From: Fontisphaera persica
Lineage (GTDB): Bacteria > Verrucomicrobiota > Verrucomicrobiia > Limisphaerales > Fontisphaeraceae
Length of the DNA stretch: 64,000 nt
Assembly: GCF_024832785.1 (NCBI RefSeq)
Contig: NZ_CP116615.1
Coordinates: forward strand, 3,100,001 to 3,164,000
Reading direction: 5' to 3'
Shown here: one piece after another, positions 34,146-43,562 of the stretch
How the letters are laid out: every line of letters starts with the position of its first letter
Numbering within the stretch: position 1 is the first letter of the stretch
The notes under the pieces: model-generated
Told to the model about the DNA's origin: nothing
Databases searched by the model: none
The model's input: only the letters and a program-made list of their open reading frames with translations
Program-made: the position numbers and the translations under genes

Positions 34146-35606
34146 TCAGGCCACGGAGGGCACAATGTAGGGCGCGCGGTAATTGCGCGTGAGCATCTGG
34201 TTGGCGGCCTGGTTGCCGAGGAAGGTTTCGCTGCGCGGGTCCATGCGCAACGGCACCCCCAAGGTGAGTTGGTCTTTGGTGATGTCCACATTATTGGCCG
34301 CCAGGTGCGCCGCCATGCGGTCAAAGGCTTCCTGAAAACCTTTGTCGGCCTTGATGGCTTCGCGGATTTCCTCGGGTTTTTTCTTCACGCCCAGCCGATA
34401 GGAGATGTTGCCAGTATGGCAAAGGGCGCTGGAAAGATGACCCTCGAGGATGTCCGCGTGCAGGTCTTCATGTTTGCGGCTGCGCACCGCCTTCAGGAAA
34501 TTGGCGTAGTGATTGTTGTCGCCGGTGTCACTCCAGCGTTTGATTTCCTTGCCGTCTTTGTCATAGGCAATGGCGCTGCGGTAGTTGGGCACGGTGACGT
34601 AACCGTTTTCGCATTCGATGATGGCCGCCACGCTGCCGCCTTTGAACACGTCCATCTGGTTGCCGCCCGCCTTGGCGGGCAGGCCGCGTACTTCAAAAAT
34701 CAGCGGGGCTTTGGCATAGCCCTGGAAAACAATCTGGGTGTTGGCGGTTTCCCCGTCATCAATGTACCCGAGCCGGCCGCCCACGCTCAGGACGTAGGGA
34801 GCCAGTTCCATTTCGCCGAGGAACCAGCGGCAAATGTCCATCTGGTGGATGCCCTGGTTACCGAGGTCACCGTTGCCGGTGTTCCAGACCCAGTGCCAGT
34901 CATAATGCAGGCGTTTGCGCATCAACGGCAGTTTTTCCGCCGGGCCGCACCAGAGGTCATAATCAATGTTGGCGGGAATGGGCTGGGGACCGTCCACCTT
35001 GCCGATGCTGTCACGCCGCTTGTAGCACAAGCCGCGGGCGATGACGATTTTGCCCAGGTTGCCCGCCTTGACCCATTCCACCGCGGCCAGGATGCCTTCG
35101 CGGCTGCTGCGGCTCTGGGTGCCGGTCTGCACAATTTTTTTGTACTTGCGGGCGGCCAGCACGATTTGGCGGCCCTCCCAGACATTATGGGAGACGGGCT
35201 TTTCCAGATACACATCCTTGCCGGCCTGGACGGCCCAAATAGCGCCCAGGGCGTGCCAATGGTTGGGGGTGGCAATGGAGACCACATCCACATTTTTGCT
35301 TTCCAGCAACTTGCGGATGTCGGTGTAGGTTTCAATTTCCCTGCCCTGCTGGCGTTGTTTTTCGGCGGCGCCTTCCAGGATTTTGGTGTCACAATCACAC
35401 AAGGCCGTCAGGCGCACGCCCTGCTGGCCGGAGAAGCCGCGGATGTGATCACCGCCGCGCCCGCCAAAGCCGACCACGGCCACGCGGATGTCGGAATTGG
35501 AGCCGGCCACTTGCGCCCAGGAGCGCGCGCTCAGGCTGGTGGCGGCGGCAACCACGGCGGTGGTTTTGAGGAATTGACGACGGGAGGTGTAGCGAGTGTG
35601 TTTCAT
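34146..35606 (-). CDS. Tat-exported Gfo/Idh/MocA family oxidoreductase
   Basis: 486 residues with a twin-arginine signal (SRRQFLKTTAV, Arg9-Arg10). The nucleotide-binding part shows IRVAVVGFGGRGGDHIRGF and LTALCDCD. The catalytic strand reads YLEKPVSHNVWEGRQ, with the lysine of the EKP motif. YDWHWVWNTGNGDLGNQGIHQMDICRWFLG resembles other exported members. Likely oxidises or epimerises a sugar derivative in the periplasm. It is 25 nt downstream of the PmoA-like gene, so they form a two-gene operon. Confidence 0.9.
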   Translation of the reverse strand: MKHTRYTSRRQFLKTTAVVAAATSLSARSWAQVAGSNSDIRVAVVGFGGRGGDHIRGFSGQQGVRLTALCDCDTKILEGAAEKQRQQGREIETYTDIRKLLESKNVDVVSIATPNHWHALGAIWAVQAGKDVYLEKPVSHNVWEGRQIVLAARKYKKIVQTGTQSRSSREGILAAVEWVKAGNLGKIVIARGLCYKRRDSIGKVDGPQPIPANIDYDLWCGPAEKLPLMRKRLHYDWHWVWNTGNGDLGNQGIHQMDICRWFLGEMELAPYVLSVGGRLGYIDDGETANTQIVFQGYAKAPLIFEVRGLPAKAGGNQMDVFKGGSVAAIIECENGYVTVPNYRSAIAYDKDGKEIKRWSDTGDNNHYANFLKAVRSRKHEDLHADILEGHLSSALCHTGNISYRLGVKKKPEEIREAIKADKGFQEAFDRMAAHLAANNVDITKDQLTLGVPLRMDPRSETFLGNQAANQMLTRNYRAPYIVPSVA

Positions 35607-35631
35607 AAAGCGCAGAAAGAGAATGCGGGGG

Positions 35632-36672
35632 TTACTTCACTTCATTGACATATTGTTGATAACGCTCCGCTACGCGGGCCTGTTTCTCATCGCCTTCGTG
35701 CAGATAGAAACGGTAGCGGAAAGTCACCGATTGCCCGGCCGGAATGGTCAGGTTGCCTGTGCCCGGGGGTTTTTTCTCAAAGTCATGCACACCAAAGGGA
35801 TTGGCGGCAAACAGGCCGTAATCCCGGACATGCCACCAGGTGGGATGCACCGGATTTTTGGGATGCGGCAGAATGGCAATGCCCACCCGCTGGCCGCGCA
35901 CCGGCCCACTGTAGTCGCACCATTCGGCGGCCTTGCCCCAGGCGTTGTTGCCCTCGACTCCGTTGCTGAGCACAATGCGGCCTTCGGCCTTGACGTTTTT
36001 GCCGCGGTTGAGGCGCATGCTTTCGGCCACGCGCACGGCCATGGTGCCTTCCTTGGTGTCGCCCAGCACCACTTCCAAGTCTTTGGGAGCTTTGAGGGTG
36101 ATTTCAAAGTCAAACAACCGTTCATTGGCCGGCCGATTGTACACACGCAGGATGCGTTCATCGGTCATGACCACTTTATTATCCGGCGCCACCCACCGGC
36201 AGGTCGAACGAATCCAACCCGCTTCTTTGCCGGATTTCAGCTCCAGAAACTGGTCATGCACAATTCGCCCGGCTTTGCCGTCTTCGCTCCAGAAATCCAC
36301 GCCATTGACGGCTCCGTGCGAAAACCACAGGGAGCGGTGGTGCGGATGGTCTTTCTCCTCGCCCTCGGCATCCGGCACCATGGGCCAGCCGCGGGTCATG
36401 GGCAGGCCGTTGGGGCCAATGAGGGGCCAGTAATAGGTTTTGCGGGTGACATTGGTGACGGCGGTGGTGGTGCCGTCGGCGTTTTTTCGGCGGGTGATGG
36501 CGGGGTGCTGATTGCCACGGTACCAGTATTCGGTGAAAAGCTGCCCGTTGATTTTGACGGTCACGCGGTCCTGGTTGTCCACCACTTCCACGCCTTCGGC
36601 GGCCGGGGCAGGCATCGGCCAAAGCGCCAGGCAGGCAAGGGCCGCAAGGGCATAGGCTGTGCGTTGTTTCAT
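35632..36672 (-). CDS. PmoA-like (DUF6807) secreted protein
   Basis: About 346 residues from the ATG at 36672. An earlier in-frame start at 36732 would bury the signal peptide (TAYALAALACLALWPMPAPAA), so I reject it. The family block GWPMVPDAEGEEKDHPHHRSLWFSHGAVNGVDFW holds the conserved HPHHRSLWF. The mature protein is beta-rich. DUF6807 proteins sit with sugar oxidoreductases and ThuA in PVC genomes; their activity is not established. Here the partner is the downstream Gfo/Idh/MocA gene. Confidence 0.85.
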   Translation of the reverse strand: MKQRTAYALAALACLALWPMPAPAAEGVEVVDNQDRVTVKINGQLFTEYWYRGNQHPAITRRKNADGTTTAVTNVTRKTYYWPLIGPNGLPMTRGWPMVPDAEGEEKDHPHHRSLWFSHGAVNGVDFWSEDGKAGRIVHDQFLELKSGKEAGWIRSTCRWVAPDNKVVMTDERILRVYNRPANERLFDFEITLKAPKDLEVVLGDTKEGTMAVRVAESMRLNRGKNVKAEGRIVLSNGVEGNNAWGKAAEWCDYSGPVRGQRVGIAILPHPKNPVHPTWWHVRDYGLFAANPFGVHDFEKKPPGTGNLTIPAGQSVTFRYRFYLHEGDEKQARVAERYQQYVNEVK

Positions 36673-36768
36673 ACGCTTGATATTTGGACGCAGGAGCGTG
36701 CGGGTCAAATCAAATAATTTTGCATTCCCCAAGTCCCCTGCCCCGGGGCCTTTGCGGGTGGTGCCTTG

Positions 36769-39700
36769 TTATTTGTCTCCGCGGACTCGGCGCAAATATT
36801 CCACGGCATTGGTCTGAGCGCGCTCCCACTTGAGGCGGGCCGCCGCATCTTCGGAGGCTTTGCGCTCATGTTGATTGATTTTAGGGCCGGCCTTCCAATG
36901 ACCGAAGTGCTCGGCTATCACCAGCCATTGCAAAATCTCCGGCGCAAGCATAAACCGCTCAATGCGCGTCGAAACTGCTCCTTGCGAGCCCAGGCGATTT
37001 TCCACCTCATAAAGCAGGTAAGCGGCGCGGGCGGCCAGGACGCCGTTTTCGTCGCGTATCAGGTCTTCACAATGCTGCCAGATTTCGTTGCGCAGAGCTG
37101 CCTTTTGTTCATCCCTCGACTGGTTTTGCGCAGGGCTGCCTTTCGAAGAATACATTTCCTTGTAAAGATTCGCGGCATGTTCCAAACGCGCGGCGGGATG
37201 CCCCTTGCGGGCCGCTTCCACGAGGTAGTTGTGGGCCACCGACTCGTCCCCGCCCCGGGACGAAGGCAGCAGCTCATTGGCAATCAAGTACCACACCCGG
37301 AATTGGGAGTCCGCATCGCCGGCCCGGGCGGCGCTTTCCCATTGGCGGCGCGCCTCAGCCAGGTTGGGCTTGAATTCGCGCTCCCGTCCCAATTCTTCCG
37401 GCCCACGCCCCCGCCAGCCGAGGGCGTGGCGCATGGCCAGGACCGGGGCAGGCACGTTTTTGGAAGGCGTCTCCAACTGGGGCGCCGGCCGGGGCACCGG
37501 CTCGGGGACGGCATCGGTAATCTCCAAGACCACGCGAAAGCCAACGTCATCCTCCTTGGTGGACGGTGGCGCACTGCGCCGGAAAGAGGCCAGCCAGGCG
37601 GTGGAATACACCCCATGCACCACGTCCCATTTCCAGGAGCCGCCCCGCAAAACCCGTTCTGAGCTTTGGTTGTCCAGGGCATCCTCCACCCATTCCCAAG
37701 CGTTGCCGCCCATGTCAAACAATCCTCGCTCATTGGGCGGAAACATGCCCACCGGCGCCAGCCGCTCGAAGAAGTCAAAGCTCACAAACTGCGGAAAATT
37801 ACCGCAATTGACGCGCGGCGGGAATTCGCGGCCCCACACATACCACGGCGCGCCCAAGCGTCCGGAGCGTTCCATGGGCGTGGCACCCGGCTCCTCCGGC
37901 AGGCCAAAAGCAAGGCTCCATTCGGCATCGGTGGGCAGGCGATAGCGATGATTGGAGGAAATGCGGAAGCCACTCTCGTTCCTTTGCAACTGCGCGCAGA
38001 AATTGCGGGCGTCCTCCCAACTCACGCCCACGATGGGCGCCTGATGAATGTTCCCTTCCGCCCCCCCCTCTTTAGTCCCGCGCGCCAGTTCTTCATAGGG
38101 CACCGTGAGCGGCGGGCGGATCATTCTCATGACATTGGTATAATCGCACACCCGGCATTCCCACACCGCCATGAACACCTTGCGGTTCAAGTTCACAAAC
38201 TTCATCCCCAGGCTGTTCGTCCAGTAGCGTTCATCGCCCTGCGGCCCCGGCCAGAATTGGAGCGCCTGGGTGACGGTCAGGCTGGATTGGGGGCGCAACC
38301 CCAAGGCTTGCGCATCGAGGACAAACGGGGTGGGCCGATGATTGGGCATCCGCGCCAACAGGGAGAGCTTCTCCGCCAAACCCACTTCGGGCAGCACCAA
38401 GGGGGGCTGGCCGGTTTCGCGCACCAGATTCGTGCCCAGCCACAAGCGCGCGCCGGGGGGTTGCGTTTCAAGAGCCAGCGACGCAAAAGGCAGCCGCAAG
38501 CTCACCTGGTTGCTTTGCCCCGCGGCCACTTCCACTTCCGCCGTCACCTGCCAGTCATTGGTGCCCAGCCCCGGCAGAGTGAAGGCGCGGGGTTTGGTGG
38601 CCGTCAGCCGGTAACGCCCCGTGGGCAGACCCGCCAGCAGGCCGGCGGCGGCGGTTTCCTGTGGCCCCCATTCATTTCGCAAGCCAGCCTCCGAACGCAC
38701 CTGCTCCACCCGCAGCCGCCCTCCCGATGGGCTCACCTCCACCAACAGCGCACCCGTGCTGCGCCGCAAAGCCGGCAGCTCCACTTCCGTCACGGGGCCT
38801 GAGGAGACGGACACGCGCCGCTCGAGGGTCTCATGGCCGGGCGCGGTAGCCCGCACCAGATAAAAACCAGTGGGCAAATTCTCAAATGTCACCGCCCGCC
38901 CGGCTTTGCTTTCCTGCTCCACGCGTTCTCCCGGCGCCAGCGGGGCCTCCGGCCCGCTCACCTGGAGCCTGGCGGTGGCGGGCGACGTCAGGCTGACCCG
39001 CAAGCCGCCGAGCAGGCGCGGCAGAATGATTTTCGGCGGTTGCGTGGTGCGCTCAGGCTGAATGTGCAGCCGCGCCACGTAATTGGAAAAACCGGGGGCA
39101 GTGACGCGCAGCTCATATTCCCCCACCGGCAGACCCGCGGCTGGCGCGGTCAAGCTTCCGGCTTCCTGATTGGTGAGGCGCAAAGACAAGGGCGCATCCA
39201 CAGCCGTTAGCTCGGCGCGGGCCTGCGCGGGCGCGAACTCCACCACCAGGCCACCGCGGAGGGGCTCCAAGGTGAGGATGCCCAGATTGGTCACCACCCC
39301 GGAGGTGACGGTAAAACGCCGCCGCAACGGTTGATAGCGGGCCAGCCCCACCTCCAGCTCGTACTCGCCGGTGGGCAAATCCACGCGCTCATTGTAACGC
39401 GCCTGCGCCACATCCCCGCCCGGCAAATCCGGGGTCAGATAACGCAGGTAATTCGTGGCCTGCAGGGGTTGCACCCGGAAGACCACTCCGCCCAGGCTGC
39501 GCGCCAGCCGCACCACCTGCTGGTTGGTCTGGCGCTCGAGAATGGTGAGGCTTTCCAGGCGCGTGTCGTACCCGGGCAATTCGACCTGCAACGTGTAAGC
39601 CCCTGTGGGCAGTTCCACCAGCTCGCCGGAGCGCAACGGCCGGTTGGGTTGCAACGTCAACACCGCGGCCGCCGGCTCCGCCTGCACGCGCAACCAGCCG

Positions 39701-42249
39701 GTGATGCGCTGCAATTCCAGGCGCCCCAGCGCCACCGGTTGCTCGGCGGTCACCGCAAATTGCTGGGTCCGCATGTAATAACCGGAGGCCGTGAGCACCA
39801 GGGCATACTCGCCCACCGGCAATTTCTGCCGAAACTCCTCCGTGATGGTTCCGCTCAATTCCACCGGCCCGTGCAGGGTAAAACGGGCCTGCGGCACGGC
39901 CACACTGAAGGACAGCTCGCCCTGCAGGCGGCTTAATTCACCCACCACCTGGATCAACCGCTCCTCCGGCACCGTCACATTGGTGACAAACCCGCCATAT
40001 TGCGCCGCCTCGAGGCTCACCCGCCACACGCCAGCGGGCAGATTGGTCAACAGCGCCGGACACCTCCCGCTCAATCGCTGGCCTTCCGGACCGGTCAGCG
40101 TGTATTGCGCGCCGGAGGGGCGCGAGTCCACCTGCAATTGTCCAATGCTTCGCTCCAACACCGGCGCCAGCCACACCGTCTCCTGCGCGGTCAACGTGAC
40201 ATTGGTCGTCCATGGCCGGTAACCCGTGCGCGTGAGGCTCACCTCGTATTCCCCCACGAGCAATTTATGGCTGAACTCCGCAGCCCTTTGCTTGATGGCG
40301 GCCGGTAACTGCCCCGTCTCGGCGCGGCGCGGCGTGACCGTGACCTGGGCATCGGGCGGCACGGCTTTGAGCGCCAAGGTGCCGGTCTGGGGCGCCAAAC
40401 GCACCGTCACCCGCTGGTACCGCGCATAGGGCGTGCCTTCCTGCGCCGCCAGCGAGAGAACATTGGTCACCGGCCAATATCCCGGCCGGCTGGCCATCAG
40501 TTCGTACTGGCCCGGCTCCACTTGATGAAACTCCCGTCCGCCGGCCTGCGGAGCATAAGTTTTGGCGCCGCGCAGCTCCAGCCGGGCATCCGGCGGCTCA
40601 ACCTCCACCACCACGTATCCCGCCGGGTGCCGCAGCCGCTCGTAATAACGCCAGCCTTGAAAACCGCCGAAAACCAAGCCGGCCAGTAATGCCACCAAGG
40701 CGGCCGCTTTGACCATCGCCAGCCAGCGTTGCCGCCGCTCCGAGGTGAGCCAGGGTTCGCTTGGTCGCGGGGGTTCTGGTCGCGGTTGAGCCGGCGGCTC
40801 CGGCGGCGGAGCTGGCGGTGCAGGAGGAGAGGGAGGTGGGACGGCTGGCGGGCCGGCGGCTGGCCTGTGGGTGGTGGCTCGCTCGGGATGAGGAATGGCT
40901 TTCTCGGTCGGCGTTGCTGCAGACGTCGCAGCTTCGACCGCCTTTGTGGTGGGGGGCGGCGGGGCAGGCGGTCGTGGGGCGGCGGTAGTCGGTGGACGGG
41001 GCGGCGGGGATTCCGGTGGAATGTCGTGTGGAATGGGGGCGGCTGGTTGGGACGGGGGCTTGTCCGTGGTTTTGGCGGTAGGCGGCGTGGTGGGCGGGCG
41101 CGCCGTGGCTGGAGGGGTCGCCAAGGGCGGCCCGGACAGCTCGGTTTCCACTTCAATCATGACGCCGCGCGCGGAGCGTCCCGTGCCGCGTTTGGGTTTG
41201 GGGGGTGGTTCGGCCGGCGTTGACGGCGCCGGCTGGGCAGGCTTGGGCGGAGTTTTGTGAGGCGCGTCTGCCACCACGGTAGGCTCTTCGGGCGCACTCA
41301 CCTGGATTGCCGAAGGCCGGCCGGCGAGTCCGGCCCCTGCCGGACGGCCGCTGAGATTCAAGCGTTCAATAATCTCCATCGCCGAAGCCGGGCGCTGGGC
41401 GGGGTCCTTGTGCAGACAAGCGGCCAGCGTGCGCTCCCAGGCGGGTGGGATTTTTTTGCCTTCAATGCCCAGTTCCTTGCGGCGCTGCTGCAAGGTGGGC
41501 GGCGCTTTCTCGCGCACCTGCGCCAGGATTTCCCCGGTGAAAAACGGCGGCTTGCTGGTCAACAGTTCGTACAGCGTCGCCCCCACTGCGTAAATATCAT
41601 CGGCCACCGACGGAGGCTCGCCCATGGCCTGTTGCGGGCTCATGTACACCAGCGTCCCCGAGACGCCGCCTTTGTTCAGGGTGACGCGCGTGAGGCTGTC
41701 GGCCACGCTGCGCGCGATGCCGAAATCGGTGATCTTCAACCGGCCCTGCGGGTCCACCATGAGGTTGGCCGGTTTCAGGTCCCGATGCACAATCTTCACC
41801 TCTTTGTGCGCGTAATCCAGCGCCTGGCAAAGCTGGTACACCCACGGCTGCAGCTCCTCCACTTCAAAAATCTTGCCCGGCCGGGTCAGCCGCAAATTGG
41901 CCAGCGTGTCGCCCGCCACATATTCCATGGAAATGCCGGCGCAATTTTCATCCTGAAAAAAATAGTAAAACTTGACGATGTACTGATGCGACAGTTCCAG
42001 GCTCCGGCGGGCTTCCCGCTTCAACTCCTCCAGGGCGGCGCGGTCCTTGGCCAGCACTTCCGGCAGGAATTTCAGCGCCACATCAAAATCCAGCGATTCA
42101 TCGTGGGCCAGCCAGACCACCCCCATGCCGCCGCGCCCCAGCACGCGCTGCAGCGTGAAACGATTGAGCACCTTTTGGCCAGGCACCAGCCCGCGCACGG
42201 TGATGCCCAAATCCAGGTCCGTCAATGGATTGATGTTTTCGGCACTCAT
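36769..42249 (-). CDS. Giant Ser/Thr protein kinase with PEGA repeats, SUMF1 domain and Sel1-like tail
   Basis: 1826 residues. Kinase domain 33-310 with GRGGMGVVW, Lys60, HRDLKPAN (Asp157) and DFG (175-177): all catalytic residues are present. A Pro/Ala-rich linker (about 310-510) leads to one membrane helix (about 510-540), about ten PEGA-like repeats of the form LPxGEYxLxxxxxGY (about 545-1330), a formylglycine-generating-enzyme-like SUMF1 domain (about 1336-1580, GLFDMGGNAWEWVEDA, RVLRGGSW) and a Sel1-like helical tail (about 1616-1826). Cytoplasmic kinase with an envelope-facing sensor and binding part is the likely topology. The ATG at 42249 matches the start of the paralogue at 52572; the frame also opens with TTG at 42264. 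Confidence 0.92.
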   Translation of the reverse strand: MSAENINPLTDLDLGITVRGLVPGQKVLNRFTLQRVLGRGGMGVVWLAHDESLDFDVALKFLPEVLAKDRAALEELKREARRSLELSHQYIVKFYYFFQDENCAGISMEYVAGDTLANLRLTRPGKIFEVEELQPWVYQLCQALDYAHKEVKIVHRDLKPANLMVDPQGRLKITDFGIARSVADSLTRVTLNKGGVSGTLVYMSPQQAMGEPPSVADDIYAVGATLYELLTSKPPFFTGEILAQVREKAPPTLQQRRKELGIEGKKIPPAWERTLAACLHKDPAQRPASAMEIIERLNLSGRPAGAGLAGRPSAIQVSAPEEPTVVADAPHKTPPKPAQPAPSTPAEPPPKPKRGTGRSARGVMIEVETELSGPPLATPPATARPPTTPPTAKTTDKPPSQPAAPIPHDIPPESPPPRPPTTAAPRPPAPPPPTTKAVEAATSAATPTEKAIPHPERATTHRPAAGPPAVPPPSPPAPPAPPPEPPAQPRPEPPRPSEPWLTSERRQRWLAMVKAAALVALLAGLVFGGFQGWRYYERLRHPAGYVVVEVEPPDARLELRGAKTYAPQAGGREFHQVEPGQYELMASRPGYWPVTNVLSLAAQEGTPYARYQRVTVRLAPQTGTLALKAVPPDAQVTVTPRRAETGQLPAAIKQRAAEFSHKLLVGEYEVSLTRTGYRPWTTNVTLTAQETVWLAPVLERSIGQLQVDSRPSGAQYTLTGPEGQRLSGRCPALLTNLPAGVWRVSLEAAQYGGFVTNVTVPEERLIQVVGELSRLQGELSFSVAVPQARFTLHGPVELSGTITEEFRQKLPVGEYALVLTASGYYMRTQQFAVTAEQPVALGRLELQRITGWLRVQAEPAAAVLTLQPNRPLRSGELVELPTGAYTLQVELPGYDTRLESLTILERQTNQQVVRLARSLGGVVFRVQPLQATNYLRYLTPDLPGGDVAQARYNERVDLPTGEYELEVGLARYQPLRRRFTVTSGVVTNLGILTLEPLRGGLVVEFAPAQARAELTAVDAPLSLRLTNQEAGSLTAPAAGLPVGEYELRVTAPGFSNYVARLHIQPERTTQPPKIILPRLLGGLRVSLTSPATARLQVSGPEAPLAPGERVEQESKAGRAVTFENLPTGFYLVRATAPGHETLERRVSVSSGPVTEVELPALRRSTGALLVEVSPSGGRLRVEQVRSEAGLRNEWGPQETAAAGLLAGLPTGRYRLTATKPRAFTLPGLGTNDWQVTAEVEVAAGQSNQVSLRLPFASLALETQPPGARLWLGTNLVRETGQPPLVLPEVGLAEKLSLLARMPNHRPTPFVLDAQALGLRPQSSLTVTQALQFWPGPQGDERYWTNSLGMKFVNLNRKVFMAVWECRVCDYTNVMRMIRPPLTVPYEELARGTKEGGAEGNIHQAPIVGVSWEDARNFCAQLQRNESGFRISSNHRYRLPTDAEWSLAFGLPEEPGATPMERSGRLGAPWYVWGREFPPRVNCGNFPQFVSFDFFERLAPVGMFPPNERGLFDMGGNAWEWVEDALDNQSSERVLRGGSWKWDVVHGVYSTAWLASFRRSAPPSTKEDDVGFRVVLEITDAVPEPVPRPAPQLETPSKNVPAPVLAMRHALGWRGRGPEELGREREFKPNLAEARRQWESAARAGDADSQFRVWYLIANELLPSSRGGDESVAHNYLVEAARKGHPAARLEHAANLYKEMYSSKGSPAQNQSRDEQKAALRNEIWQHCEDLIRDENGVLAARAAYLLYEVENRLGSQGAVSTRIERFMLAPEILQWLVIAEHFGHWKAGPKINQHERKASEDAAARLKWERAQTNAVEYLRRVRGDK

Positions 42250-42343
42250 ACGTGCCCTGGCCAATAAATCCGTCGGTGTTCAACCGAACGATAGCTGCTG
42301 TTGTGCTCCCATCATGCCAAAAACGAAGACCGCTGGCAACCGC

Positions 42344-42358
42344 AAGGTGAAGTGGTGG
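42344..42358. repeat. 15-bp target-site duplication, left copy
   Basis: AAGGTGAAGTGGTGG here and at 43548-43562, directly abutting both ends of the insertion sequence. Confidence 0.9.
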
Positions 42359-43547
42359 TGGGAAAGACTGGGTAGATCATGACCCCCCCGTGGTTAAGAT
42401 CAACGTGTTGAGTGCACGCCGCAAGGATGAGCTGCTGCACCTCCTCCGGAGGAGGTGCAGCAGCGGCGCGCCCCATCTGCTATCCTCCCGGCGTGCACAC
42501 CACCTACTTTGAATTGTACCGTATGCGCACCCACCGCCATTGGTTGCGACAAAAACTCGTCGCCTTCGCCAAAACCCACGGCATCAAAGCCGCCGTCCGC
42601 GAGTTCGGCTGTTCCCGCAACACCGTCCGTAAATGGCTCCGACGCCACGTGCCCGGCAAGCCCTCCTCCCTCCAAGAACACAGCCGCCGCCCACGACGCT
42701 CCCCCCGCCGTATCCCCTCCGGCCTCGAAGGCCAAATCGTCAAACTCCGCCACCAAACCGGCTTCGGCGCCGAACGCCTCCAGCGCGAATTCGCCCTCCC
42801 TGCAGCCACAACGCCATCGCCCGCGTCCTCCGCCAACACCATCTCCTCCGCCCACGCAAAAGAAACCCGCCACCAAAAACTCCTCCGCGCCCTCAAACGG
42901 AACTGGCCACTCTTCTCCCAACTCTCCGCCGATACCAAGTATTTACAGGACATTCCCCATTACTGGCCCCAAATGAACCGCCTCCACCTCCCCGCTTCCA
43001 ATACACCGTCCGCGAACCAGTCTCCGGCGCCTGCTTCACCGGCTACGCCGACGAACTCTCAAATCCTACGCCACCCTCCTGGCCACACAACTCTCCGCCC
43101 ACCTCGCCGCCCACGGCGTCAACCTCACCACCCTGGTCTGGCAAACCGACAACGGCAGTGAATTCCAAGTCAACCAACACCACCAAGGCCTCCCCGCCAC
43201 CGTCCGCGCCCTCGGCTCCGACCACCGCTTCATCCCTCCCAAACGCTACACCTGGCAAAGCGACGTCGAAACCGTCCACCGCCTGGTCGAAGACGAATTC
43301 TTCGACCGCGAAACCTTCTCCAGCCCCCAAGACTTTTGGGCCAAAATCACCACCTACTGGCTGTACTTCAACCTCGTCCGCCCCAACCGCGGCAAAGAAT
43401 GGCAAAGCCCACTCCAAATCCTCAACGCCAAGGCCCCAGCCCTCGCCGGGGCCCTAATCCACTGGCTCCCCCTCAACCTCTCCCAACCCCACCATCCCGA
43501 CTTGCCTCCACCCCTCCACCGGGGTCATGATCTACCCAGCTTTCCCT
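42359..43547 (+). mobile_element. IS481-type insertion sequence, about 1.19 kb, decayed
   Basis: Ends form near-perfect terminal inverted repeats: GGGAAAGACTGGGTAGATCA on the left and, reading inward, GGGAAAGCTGGGTAGATCA on the right (one-base gap). A 15-bp direct duplication flanks the element. A single DDE-type transposase frame with several frameshifts fills it. Length, one-gene organisation and a long duplication fit the IS481 group. Removing the element and one duplication copy restores a 21-codon frame (42314 to 43583), so the insertion is fairly young even though the transposase is broken. Confidence 0.88.
42431..42464. repeat. Perfect 34-bp palindrome inside the IS
   Basis: Arm GCTGCTGCACCTCCTCC (42431-42447) is followed without a loop by its exact complement (42448-42464). 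It lies between the left terminal repeat and the transposase frame. The right arm contains GGAGGAGG, so a folded transcript would hide a ribosome-binding sequence. Confidence 0.85.
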
Positions 43548-43549
43548 AA
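42523..43549 (+). pseudogene. IS481-type transposase, frameshifted
   Basis: N-terminal helix-turn-helix (LVAFAKTHGIKAAVREFGCSRNTVRKWLRRH), then the DDE core in pieces: CSHNAIARVLRQHHLL, NWPLFSQLSADTKYLQDIPHYWP, FQYTVREPVSGACFTGYADEL, VWQTDNGSEF, WQSDVETVHRLVEDEFF, YFNLVRPNRGKEWQSP. Following these segments requires frame changes near 42800, between about 42850 and 42880, near 43000 and near 43065. The first, third and fourth look like single-base losses. An upstream in-frame ATG at 42427 is possible. The stop at 43547 uses two bases of the duplicated target. Not functional as read. Confidence 0.85.
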
Positions 43550-43562
43550 GGTGAAGTGGTGG
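43548..43562. repeat. 15-bp target-site duplication, right copy
   Basis: AAGGTGAAGTGGTGG, identical to 42344-42358. Confidence 0.9.

Noticed and set aside
36769-42249. Diversity-generating retroelement target because of the SUMF1 domain
   Set aside because: No reverse transcriptase, template repeat or adenine-biased variable repeat was seen in the window.
42412-43161. The 249-codon frame in the IS as an intact gene
   Set aside because: Only its first 125 or so codons and one internal segment match a transposase; the rest continues in other frames.
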